Source of the DNA: Hymenolepis diminuta | Taxonomy: Eukaryota; Platyhelminthes; Cestoda; Cyclophyllidea; Hymenolepididae | Reading direction: 5' to 3' | Assembly: GCA_900708905.1 (NCBI GenBank) | Contig: CAADRB010000017.1 | Coordinates: 2,298,947 to 2,362,946, forward strand | Length of the DNA: 64,000 nucleotides | Shown here: piece by piece, positions 53,601 to 59,781 of the stretch | How the letters are laid out: each line of letters starts with the position of its first letter | How positions within the stretch are numbered: position 1 is the first letter of the stretch | Made by a program: the position numbers and the translations under genes | The notes under the pieces: generated by a model | What the model was told of the DNA's origin: nothing | Databases searched by the model: none | What the model saw: only the letters and a program-made list of their open reading frames with translations

Positions 53601-54238
53601 TTAATTTATGATAGAGATGAATTGATGCGAAAATATTTCTAAATGAATATTACAACTCGCAAACACAAACTAAAAGGAATATTTTTAAAATTCAAATGTG
53701 AAATCGGTAAAGTTGACTATCGACCCCCTCCGGTCAATTTTTTCATGATTAATTTACGTTAATTTAAAGCAGTTGAAATTCCCTAAAAATTTCAATTTCA
53801 TCACTGATTTTTATGTTTAAAGTTTGTAGTCTAAATGAAATAAAACCCATTCAATTTCGAGGAGCTTTCTTAAATGATATTTAAAATTAGCCTTTATGGT
53901 AAAATATAGGTCTTAGGAGATTATATTTCAAAATAGAACATACTATTCAAAGAATATTTACCCAAATTTTGCACATTGAAAGTAAAGTTTTAGAAAGTTA
54001 TCCGATAAAATAAAATTTTATCATTTTCCTCCGCAACGTAAAATAATTAAAAGAAATCGAATTAGTTTTTAGCATAATAACAAGATAATTTTACTTCCAA
54101 ACCAAATTGTTCTAAAAATGTACCTCAAATTCATATTTAAGTATTCCACTGGCAAGCTTATTCTCATAGATTGTCGGAAACATGGCAACGGGGATAGGAG
54201 CAGTTGAAACAGCCTTTAATTTTCTCCGATGTCTTTCT
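13149..54238 (-). CDS. Receptor-type protein tyrosine phosphatase, tandem D1-D2 domains plus long C-tail (5' end not found)
   Basis: Fourteen exons (54238-54124, 52388-52295, 50314-50238, 49411-49277, 47192-47076, 44838-44684, 43033-42721, 38525-38426, 34913-34837, 34689-34558, 32979-32815, 26654-26479, 19442-19307, 13937-13149) have GT-AG borders and matching phases. They join into about 859 codons. Order: basic juxtamembrane segment, PTP domain D1 (about residues 40-330), linker, D2 (about 335-617), Ser/Pro-rich tail (about 618-859). By family knowledge, receptor PTPs sit in the plasma membrane and remove phosphate from tyrosines or bind phosphotyrosine proteins. Here D1 has the phosphate loop HCSDGSGRTG but WNK in place of WPD; D2 has WPD but Ser in place of the catalytic Cys, so ordinary catalysis is doubtful. 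D2 resembles the R5 subtype (PTPRG/PTPRZ, Ptp99A), judged from remembered motifs only. Transmembrane and extracellular exons were not identified. The identity as a tandem receptor PTP is very secure; the subtype is moderately so. Confidence 0.93.
14270..14340 (-). repeat. Possible short interspersed element related to the one near 40.85 kb
   Basis: On the plus strand it has CTAGCCCGAC...GGCCATTCC...GGGTGTAAGCCAATGAG. The segment near 40.82 kb has CTAGCCAGTC...GGCCATTCC...AGGTGTGCACTGA. Order and spacing agree, but the similarity is weak. Confidence 0.3.
17246..17408 (+). repeat. Dispersed repeat family A, copy 2
   Basis: Holds GATCATGTTCATGATATTCA, GATTTATTGATCAAGCCACC, then AAGAGCAGGTAGATGAAGG and AGAAGGGATCACT. 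The block AAGCCACCTCGA is shared letter for letter with copy 3. It lies in the intron between the last two phosphatase exons, plus strand like the other copies. Confidence 0.6.
19267..19290. repeat. Short GGA-rich tract
   Basis: AGAAGGAGGAGGAGGAGGAA lies 16-40 bases beyond the donor of the 19.4 kb exon. On the transcribed strand it is a CCT-rich, purine-free tract close to the 5' splice site. Confidence 0.6.
19307..19442 (-). CDS. Receptor PTP exon: D2 phosphate-loop remainder and following helices
   Basis: 136 bp, phase 2 to 0, acceptor TTTAG, donor GTAAGT. It encodes [20 protein letters not shown], then [20 protein letters not shown]. The loop Arg is kept. VDVFxAVxxVxxxRPxLV is the usual PTP helix pair after the catalytic loop. 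In D1 the same region and the linker sit in one 313-bp exon; D2 has one more intron after this point. Confidence 0.95.
20910..21070 (+). repeat. Dispersed repeat family A, copy 3
   Basis: Contains GATTTGTTGGACAAGCCACC, AAGAGAAGATAAGATTAG and ACAGAGATCACTGGAGG in the same order as copy 2. It lies in a phosphatase intron. Confidence 0.6.
23556..23680. repeat. (TATC)n microsatellite with an assembly gap
   Basis: An uninterrupted tetranucleotide array runs from about 23556 to 23680 and is broken by 16 N at 23611-23626, so its real length is unknown. It lies inside a phosphatase intron. A 133-codon open frame across it (repeated Ser-Ile-Tyr-Leu) is an artefact of the array. Confidence 0.98.
26479..26654 (-). 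CDS. Receptor PTP exon: D2 WPD loop and altered catalytic site
   Basis: 176 bp, phase 0 to 2, acceptor TTTCAG, donor GTAAGT. It encodes [18 protein letters not shown], then an AREWNFV helix and SSPILVVS with a split Asn codon. The WPD motif with its general acid is intact. In the phosphate loop HCSxG is replaced by VSNDG, so the nucleophilic Cys is Ser. The intron interrupts the loop at the same place and phase as in D1. This is the clear sign of an inactive second domain. Confidence 0.95.
27517..27579. repeat. Inverted repeat, 8-bp arms around 47 bases
   Basis: AGATACGA (27517-27524) is the exact reverse complement of TCGTATCT (27572-27579). The loop is GC-richer than the intron and contains CGCTTCGTTCGACC. 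It could be a small insertion with inverted ends or a structured remnant; a tRNA fold does not fit. Confidence 0.45.
27808..27860. repeat. AT-rich dinucleotide repeat
   Basis: Imperfect (AT)n with a few AC units, about 53 bases, within the intron between D2 exons 32815-32979 and 26479-26654. Confidence 0.9.
32815..32979 (-). CDS. Receptor PTP exon: D2, FWPS and YGSI motifs
   Basis: 165 bp, 55 codons, phase 0 to 0, acceptor ACTATAG, donor GTAAGT. It encodes [20 protein letters not shown], then [20 protein letters not shown] and [15 protein letters not shown]. This corresponds to the YWP...YGxIxV block. It is longer than the matching D1 exon by 16 codons. Its base composition is clearly richer in G and C than the flanking intron, which helps define it. 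Confidence 0.9.
32980..34557 (-). other. Phosphatase intron, D2
   Basis: 1.6 kb, AT-rich, nothing visible. A 75-codon plus-strand open frame (33835-34062) has no supporting features. Confidence 0.75.
34558..34689 (-). CDS. Receptor PTP exon: D2, YIVTQWP and DFW motifs
   Basis: 132 bp, 44 codons, phase 0 to 0, acceptor TTTCAG, donor GTGCGT. It encodes [20 protein letters not shown], then [17 protein letters not shown] and a short end. This is the YIxTQxPLxxTxxDFWxMIWD block of receptor-PTP second domains, with Trp in place of the Gly of TQGP and Cys after DFW. It is the counterpart of the 135-bp D1 exon. Confidence 0.94.
34837..34913 (-). CDS. Receptor PTP exon: D2, DYINA motif
   Basis: 77 bp, phase 1 to 0, acceptor TTGTAG, donor GTGCGT (uncommon). 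It encodes [16 protein letters not shown] followed by [13 protein letters not shown] followed by a DYINA box recalls the same place in PTPRG D2 (from memory), which is one reason for the R5 assignment. Length and phases match the D1 exon at 50238-50314 exactly. Confidence 0.93.
34914..38425 (-). other. Phosphatase intron, D2
   Basis: 3.5 kb of very AT-rich sequence without visible repeats or exons. The short intron on its other side, between the 77-bp and 132-bp exons (34690-34836), is only 147 bp. Confidence 0.75.
38426..38525 (-). CDS. Receptor PTP exon: start of D2
   Basis: 100 bp, phase 0 to 1, acceptor TTATAG after a pyrimidine-rich tract, donor GTAAGT. It encodes [17 protein letters not shown] and then [16 protein letters not shown]. 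The last part fits the D2 segment (K)NRxxxxxP that precedes RxRVxL. The pocket Tyr of KNRY is Asn. Phases equal those of the first D1 exon. Confidence 0.85.
38526..42720 (-). other. Phosphatase intron between D1 and D2
   Basis: 4.2 kb. Holds a phase-compatible cryptic exon at 38639-38699, the SINE-like fragment at 40.8 kb and a 105-codon minus-strand open run at 41343-41660, each listed under findings. Confidence 0.75.
40790..40910 (-). repeat. Possible tRNA-derived SINE fragment with a B-box-like motif
   Basis: On the minus strand GGTTCGATGCC (40872-40862) matches the RNA polymerase III B-box GGTTCGANNCC. It is followed by GTCAGTGCACACCTAATTAG and a GC-richer tail unlike the surrounding intron. 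No clear A-box or full cloverleaf is seen, so it is not called a tRNA gene. Confidence 0.35.
42721..43033 (-). CDS. Receptor PTP exon: D1 phosphate loop to D1-D2 linker
   Basis: 313 bp, phase 2 to 0, acceptor GCTAG, donor GTAAGA. With the previous exon it completes [12 protein letters not shown], which fits C-x5-R-T/S; Asp after Cys-Ser replaces the usual Ala. It continues with [20 protein letters not shown], the Q-loop region with its Gln kept. Then come [18 protein letters not shown] and KYEAELM, the usual linker to the second domain. If the donor were ignored the frame would run 22 codons to a stop at 42655-42657. Confidence 0.95.
43034..44683 (-). other. Phosphatase intron inside the D1 phosphate loop
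   Basis: 1.65 kb, splits the Ser codon after the catalytic Cys. AT-rich, nothing else visible. Confidence 0.75.
44684..44838 (-). CDS. Receptor PTP exon: D1 WPD-loop region (WNK) and first half of the phosphate loop
   Basis: 155 bp, phase 0 to 2, acceptor TTTCAG, donor GTAAGG. It encodes [17 protein letters not shown] and ends GPIVVHC, with the Ser codon split across the intron. The RQF segment aligns with the PTP motif RxIxQFHFxxWPDxGxP. Pro and the general-acid Asp are replaced by Asn and Lys, so the loop reads W-N-K-N-G-L-P. The catalytic Cys is present. By family knowledge, PTPs lacking this Asp bind substrate but turn it over very poorly. Confidence 0.95.
44839..49276 (-). other. Two phosphatase introns of D1, either side of the 47.1 kb exon
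   Basis: 44839-47075 and 47193-49276. Both are plain AT-rich sequence. A 64-codon plus-strand frame at 48648-48842 is hydrophobic but has no upstream or splice context and is taken as chance. Confidence 0.7.
47076..47192 (-). CDS. Receptor PTP exon: D1, C-x-x-YWP motif
   Basis: 117 bp, 39 codons, phase 0 to 0, acceptor ATTTAG, donor GTTAGA (weaker than its neighbours). It encodes [19 protein letters not shown] and ends [12 protein letters not shown]. These match the PTP motifs (K)CxxYWP...YGxIxV and YTIRxFxV, which form the central sheet. The D2 equivalent is the 165-bp exon at 32815-32979. Confidence 0.95.
49277..49411 (-). CDS. Receptor PTP exon: D1, YIATQGP and DFWRMVW motifs
   Basis: 135 bp, 45 codons, phase 0 to 0, acceptor TTATAG, donor GTAAGT. 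It contains [20 protein letters not shown], then VWQ and [19 protein letters not shown] and DFWRMVW are hallmark PTP motifs, and this is the best conserved exon of D1. It continues directly into the exon carrying CERYWP. Confidence 0.96.
50238..50314 (-). CDS. Receptor PTP exon: D1, YINAS motif
   Basis: 77 bp, phase 1 to phase 0, acceptor ATTCAG, donor GTAAGT. It encodes [20 protein letters not shown] followed by ASWVD. This is the PTP segment RVxLxxxxGxxxxDYINASxIDG; the final Gly comes from the next exon. The D2 counterpart at 34837-34913 has the same length and phases. Confidence 0.93.
52295..52388 (-). CDS. Receptor PTP exon: start of D1, degenerate phosphotyrosine loop
   Basis: 94 bp, phase 0 to phase 1, acceptor TTGAAG, donor GTGAGT. 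It encodes an acidic linker, then [11 protein letters not shown], and the split codon gives Tyr. This is the position of the conserved KNRYxNIxPY segment of PTP domains. Lys, Asn and the P-Y end are kept, but the Tyr of KNRY, which sets the depth of the phosphotyrosine pocket, is Asn here. The matching D2 exon is 100 bp with the same phases. Confidence 0.88.
54124..54238 (-). CDS. Receptor PTP exon: juxtamembrane region leading into D1
   Basis: 115 bp, phase 2 in and phase 0 out, acceptor ACCCTAG, donor GTACAT. It encodes a basic run ([10 protein letters not shown]), then [16 protein letters not shown] and ILKYEFE. Receptor PTPs typically have a juxtamembrane motif of the type PIPxxxFxxxxxxLxxxxxxxxxxEFE just before D1, and this fits. 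The basic run would follow the membrane span. The 5' border is the less certain end, because the frame stays open further upstream. Confidence 0.8.
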
Positions 54239-54357
54239 CTAGGGTCGCAAATTTTATCGCGCACAGCTCCAAAACATATCCGCAGTAAATTCATGAGGTA
54301 AATTCAACCATCATTTGGCGGTTGCGGTGGTTGTAAATCCGATCCCATGAATCTTAC

Positions 54358-54392
54358 AGGCGCTTTCGGCATATCCCCCTATCACTCTGGCA
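54358..54392 (-). CDS. Candidate 35-bp juxtamembrane microexon of the receptor PTP
   Basis: A 35-base open segment lies between a pyrimidine-rich acceptor (ending ACACAG) and a GTAAGA donor. It enters in phase 0 and leaves in phase 2, which is what the exon at 54238 needs. It reads CQSDRGICRKR and would join to a second basic run, ERHRRK. Two basic runs ahead of D1 look like the cytoplasmic side of a membrane anchor. The other two frames hit a stop here or after the next junction. The exon is short and has no homology support, so it is tentative. Confidence 0.45.
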
Positions 54393-54539
54393 CTGTGTAT
54401 GGTTTAAAAAGGGTAAGAGAGTTAGACAGGAAATGAAAATTCCATAGATTTGAAGTCCAAGAGGCAGAGAAGGAAAAGAATGAGCTAAAGATTAATAGAC
54501 AGGAGAGAATAGTAGTACAGATACTGAAAATGCTGTATT

Positions 54540-54830
54540 TCACAAACGCACAGCGGCGACTAAAGACTGTTCATTCAACCCTCACTATGCCTCTCTCTCA
54601 TTGCCTCGTGTTTCGCTGCTAATGCTACTGCTGATTTTGTCCTAGTGACCAATCGTTGAGTGAGATAGTACCCAAGCACACCAATAGCGCATTGTGAAGC
54701 CTGCAGTTTCAATTTACTTCGTCTACTCACTAACACTCAGGCTGGCTCGGAGGAACTGAAATACTCGCCTAAGCTTTTGCTCTCTCGGTGTTTTTAAATG
54801 CGCCTTCTACATGCAGGCATTTGAGCAAAA
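54540..54830. other. GC-rich patch upstream of the D1 juxtamembrane exons
   Basis: About 290 bases stand out from AT-rich surroundings. On the minus strand a 43-codon open run (SQCAIGVLGYYLTQRL and onward) ends at TGA. On the plus strand a 45-codon run ends LLMLLLILS then stop. Strong donor-like GTGAGT sites occur on the minus strand, but none gives the phase the next exon needs. It may be a missed exon, a promoter, or a repeat fragment. Confidence 0.3.
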
Positions 54831-56404
54831 TAATGCCTTTTTGGCTGGTTTACGTTCAATTGTACGGTTTTAAGGTTGCAGTTTCCCGGTGGAAAGGAGT
54901 TTTTTAACCGAGCTTGTGATCGAAAATAACTGGTGATAAGTGGACTTGTAAAATACTAAGTGACTTCTTGTTAATACGTTCATATAGTAAAAACACTAAA
55001 TTTTTACATGCATTTACCACTATCAGTTTAGCTATATTAAAAGATATTTTCAGATCATGACAAATATCTAGATAATAATAAATGAATAAAATCATCAACA
55101 AAACACTTTTATAATTTTTAAAATTTGTAACACGATTGTTTTGACTCAGATTAAAATGTATCAAAGAAATCTAATTTTATGTATTGATATATATATATAA
55201 CATAGTTCCCTTGCATTTGAAGGAAAACTTTGCATTATGGAAAGTTCATTGTTATATTTGTTAAAAATTATTTCAATTGGGAGAAATAAGTTTGAGGTGA
55301 TAATAAACTAATTTGATAAATCACTGCCTGAGCTTGTGATTGTTAAGGGGATAAATTTGTTTGCTGTGAACTACTACTCACATTTATTAAGTAGAAATGT
55401 TTTTTTGTGTGTGCAGTTGTTCCAATGATGAGGGTGCACGACTATATAAACGTAAAATATTTAGATCTATTAAATCAATATCGTCTTGGATATGTCTTAA
55501 CCAAATACTGTCAATAATTAATGTAATAACCTTTAATTTTTTTCTATGACTAAGGAGTTATGTGTCTTGATTATTTAAAATTTCATTGTTTTTCTAAAAG
55601 TAATTTGGTTACATTTTTTGAAGAAATACGTTTTTCACATCAAAGCACATCTGTGATAAAACAATATAAAATAACAACTGAAAACCAAAAATCAAATGAA
55701 GTAAGACTCTTTGATACATTAACGTTGTTTTCTGTATTATTATGATGGCCTCCCATTAATTATTTCTGTGAAAATTCCTGATCCGTTAAAGTATTATATT
55801 TTCTTTTTTTGAGTTTTTACTATCAGCATCTGACTTTAGAAAAATACAAGTGGTTTAATGGCTCAGTAGAAATATCTGTTTGGTCGCTAGCCTTGAAGAT
55901 AAAAAAACTATCATATGGAAGGTTTTAAAAGAAATGCAAAGTGGTTCATAATGAATATAATAATTTTACTCGATTATTCCAATTTCTTTTAATTGATAGA
56001 TACGATCATTATTCAACAGGAAGTGTGACTTCTCAGAGTATACAAGTAATATAATGCCATTAATCAATTTGCTAAAAAACTAAAACTATTTCAATTTTTG
56101 AAGGAATTGTATTTTTAAAGGTTATATTTTATACCATTTACGTAACGTGAGGTCCTTTTTATCTACCATAACCATGTTATTGTGTTTTTTGCTTTTCCGA
56201 TTGAGTAATTTTCATTTATTTGTAGTACCCTTAAGTTTTCTGAAGATCTGATTGCAAAAAACGCATCAAATTAAAGTAATCAGACAGCTCAAGCACAAGT
56301 ATGGCAGAAGATCATAAAATTAAAAACTAATTAGCTTAACCCACAAACAACTGAAACTTGAAGTTTTGCTAATCAACTGACATTATTTATGTGTCCTACC
56401 TTAC

Positions 56405-56738
56405 ATTTGGGATAGAGTGTGTCCTCGAAACTCCTCCTTGTCTGTGCCCATTAAATTACTTAAAACAGACCTCCAAAAATATGGTCTCATTTGTACATGA
56501 ATGGAATAAGAGTATTCAATTACTCGTAGACTTCTAACTTTGAGGAGCATAGTGGGGCTAATGGCTAAGTGGCACAGGGTTGGTAGTCTAATATGGGGAA
56601 CATTCTCCATAGCGCAAAACTCACTTTTACTCAAAAATTGTCTTTTTAAGAGACAGTATTCCGAAGATAATGAAATCTTTTCAGAGACAGAAAATTTAGT
56701 TTTACTATGCCTAATATAAGGTAAAATTTTCCTTACTA
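56405..56738 (-). CDS. Candidate upstream exon of the receptor PTP, function unknown
   Basis: An open run of over 110 codons on the minus strand ends exactly at a GTAAGG donor. An acceptor (GGTTTCCAG) at its start gives phase 1 in, phase 2 out, over 334 bases. Phase 2 is what the 54238 exon requires, so a direct splice would keep the frame. The peptide includes SEYCLLKRQFLSKSEFC and MRPYFWRSVLSNLMGTDK; no known domain, signal or membrane span is recognised. An alternative acceptor lies at CTGAAAAG. Runs of this length can occur by chance in AT-rich DNA. Confidence 0.35.
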
Positions 56739-58012
56739 CTGGAAACCAAACTTTGCAGAAATCAAAAGGAATTAGCAAGAAAATCTTAATTTAGTATAGG
56801 GGGTAGTCAAATCTTCCCAAATTGCAAATCGCAAAGACGTTAATTTTGAAAGAGAAGATCATCGTATGACCATAGGAATATTTCTGAATCAACACAAAAT
56901 AAACTTCTGATGCAGACAATATCTTGTACGAGTAAATATTCGGACAGATATGTCACATTGCTCCATAATAAAATTTTGCTTTCTCGGAGTAAAATTAAAT
57001 TGAATTGAATTTCAAGCAAGATCGTGACTTCTGTATTTCGCTATTATTGTCCATGAATGGTTCAATCCTAACCAGTGGATTACCGTGCATGGTCTGTATG
57101 AATATGGGACCAAAGGCCCAGATTTAATACTCCGTAGGCCTTTCTTTGTGATTGGTTAAATGACGAGGTCTACTCAAAGTAACCAACAATTTTGAAAATA
57201 CTAATAAAATGATAAGAAGTTATTTCTGTCATTTCGCGATATGCACCAATGAAATTCTCTAACGGTTTGATAATTTGAAAGTGAAAATTGGAATTATATT
57301 TATTCTGTTCAGAAAATATTCATTAATAAATATTAAGACTTTGAAAGTGGGAATTTACTTTTCATTTACTCTGTGTTTATATAATATTACAGTTTTGCTT
57401 ATGGAATTGATAGTTTGTGATTTTGTTTTGGTTTATCTTGTCCATTCAATTGTTATTAATAATTCCGATACTGAATAATATAGCATTACGACAACGGTTC
57501 ACTGTTATGCTGCTCACGTTGCTATGTCAGAAATTCATAAGAGCTTCAATTCGATCAAGCAACAATGTATAAATTAATAATTAGTAGCATTGTCACGTAT
57601 TCCTGCCTTTAAATAAGCAAAATGTTGAATCTCGATCTTTATTTTATAAGTCTGTTATTAACAAATAGCATTGCACACAGTCATGTTTAATTGAAATATT
57701 TTGCAATAAAAGGTCATATTATATGTAAATTAAATGAAACATAGTTTTTTCACCTTTTTATTGGTCAGTAAAAGTTTTAGGATCACCCGAAAATCTAAGA
57801 AATAAGTTAGTTTTTGAGTTAATCAGATATGATATAATAACACAATATTATATTCTGATCCAACATGAATAAATTGTGTGTAATTTCAATAAATAAATCG
57901 AAATCAAATTTACTAAATAACCTGATTACATATATTGATTAAAACCAAACTTTAAAAGGGTTTTAAATATTTGAAATTATAATATCTGGCAGGATAACAA
58001 ACGGAAACTTAC

Positions 58013-58063
58013 GTTTGTATTCTAATTTTATCAATTTTCCATCATCTTTTGAATCGTGATTAA
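58013..58063 (-). CDS. Candidate small exon upstream of the receptor PTP
   Basis: A 51-bp minus-strand segment lies between an acceptor (ATGACAG) and a strong GTAAGT donor, phase 1 to phase 1. It reads NHDSKDDGKLIKLEYK. DGKLIKLEY is loosely like a strand of a fibronectin type III domain, and phase 1-1 exons are usual in receptor ectodomains. The evidence is slight. Confidence 0.25.
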
Positions 58064-59340
58064 CTGTCATTTTAAAAATTATTTGAGTACAGTCAATGAG
58101 AGTATAATAATCGATATTTTTTTTAGTAAATGAAGAGTTAGAAAATTAAGATCTCAAAAATATAAGATAGATTTTTCTGCTGAACTCTTATATGTCTGGT
58201 TATTGAAATCACAGATTTCATGTATCTTTTTAACTACTTTTAGATGTCTAGGCACTTTTAAGCTTTTTATTTCATTATTAAGAAAGATTATTAGAATACA
58301 TTTACTATATTCTTATAATAATGGAGTGGCTAATCTAAGTGGATTCGTTGTACTTGATTTTTGAGCTATGGGAGCAGTTTTAATAAAAAACTGCAACTTA
58401 TATTTTATTTATAGTAAAATTGTATAAACAAAGAAGCAGAATTTGGGTGAATAAAATGAATGAATGATCTTGATAAAGAAAGCTGAATGAAATAAAATCA
58501 GAAATCCCCAAAAGGATATGCGCTATCATGCAACCCATCCCTAACTTTAAACCTTACGCATACTAAAACTATTTTTCCTTCTTCATACTTTAATAATTTT
58601 GAAAATAAAGGATATTAGCTTGTTTATACTAATACAAATAACCCATTTTTAAGGCCCTAGCTAAATAAAGATGTAGCTACAACAGCATACTTTACCGCTG
58701 TAGGTAGACCTACAAGATCCCTTGAATTAAAGCCAAATCGCAAAAAACCATTTTTCTCCTAAAAATATATAATAAAATTTACTTTTTATTGGTATTACAC
58801 TAATTTATCTCTTTTTTCGTAAAGAGAGCAAAAAATTTCTCTGTGCGTTTATTTCATTATGTTTTATTAACTAATTTTAATTCATTTCGGTGACATGATT
58901 CGCAATTAGCCTATTTAAAATCAAATTATTAAAATATTTTAAAATATGGATAAAAATTTAAAAGATTCCAAATAAACCGTCACGCTATGAGTCCTGATTG
59001 TTAATTGTGATAATGGCAACAATGCCATAAGTCTACCTAATTTAATTACTAAGCTTAATACTTCAGTTGCTAACGTTCACCAAAATGGTTATTCATATTT
59101 TAAAAATCTTTCTCTTTTATAAATGTTAATGAATATCACAAAAACTTTAAGATAGAAAAATGGAACAATTAGTAAAACAAGCTACAATAACATGAGTAGC
59201 ATAGTAGGTATTTATTGACCGAAGCGTGCATACTGACTATTTATCCATTAATTTTGCTAATTTAAGTTAAATAGATATAATGCAAAATAAATCTACTATT
59301 TTCCAATTTTTATTCTCATAGTTCATACTCCCAAACGACT

Positions 59341-59502
59341 GGTTCTCGACAGTCCAATGAGAAAGGTGAAATTTTGATTGGTCAGTCAGAGAATTAATCC
59401 CACCAACACGAGCCTAACTGAGCTTACCTGAGTAAAACTTACAGCCAACCCGTCCAACAATTAAAAATGTGAATATTAGTACCCACATAATAATACTTAA
59501 AA
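59341..59502 (+). promoter_or_regulatory. Proximal promoter / 5' leader of the RGK gene with two CCAAT boxes
   Basis: CCAAT lies at 59354-59358 and its inverse ATTGG at 59377-59381, 23 bases apart, about 120-150 bases before the start codon. The segment is less AT-rich than its surroundings. An in-frame TAA just upstream of the ATG shows the coding start is not further 5' in this exon. The transcription start was not identified. Because the phosphatase runs the opposite way, the region could also serve it. Confidence 0.4.
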
Positions 59503-59781
59503 ATGCCCGGTGATAGTCAAACTCTAAAACTTAGGGAAATGTTCCGTTTCCGCTCATCGCAAAGGCACAAAGAATTACGTATGCAACATTCGGATGGTTC
59601 CAATCAGACTAAAAGAACAAATGGTCCACCAGCAGTGAATACTGCTCCTGCAAATGCTCCACAACCAGTCCCTATTGTTCGAGTCCTATGTGATCCATCT
59701 TTTGAAGCTGAAGAGGAATATGAGCGAGAATTATATCGAGTTCGGAGCTTTAAAAGAACGTCAAAAGGACTCATTAGTTTG
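59503..59781 (+). CDS. RGK gene coding exon 1
   Basis: The ATG at 59503 is preceded in frame by TAA codons, so it is the likely start. The exon encodes a basic, Ser/Gln-rich N-terminus (MPGDSQTLKLREMF), a Pro/Ala-rich patch, an acidic segment FEAEEEYEREL and the start of the conserved RVRSFKRTSKG block. Such N-terminal regions in RGK proteins carry binding and phosphorylation sites; none can be assigned here with certainty. Confidence 0.87.

Larger units (their letters stand above)
49412..54123 (-). other. Phosphatase introns around the first D1 exons
   Basis: 49412-50237, 50315-52294 and 52389-54123. AT-rich, without recognisable elements, apart from a 31-bp splice-bounded segment at 52218-52248 described under findings. 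Confidence 0.7.
54393..59340. other. Interval between the two genes, or 5' introns of the phosphatase
   Basis: About 5 kb. It should hold the phosphatase membrane-span exon unless that gene extends past the RGK gene. Besides the GC-rich patch and the two candidate exons listed, I find no convincing hydrophobic exon with a phase-compatible donor. Confidence 0.5.

Noticed and set aside
54904..55164. Minus-strand frame with hydrophobic runs, considered as the missing membrane-span exon
   Set aside because: Hydrophobic run too short, no acceptor-donor pair giving the needed phase.
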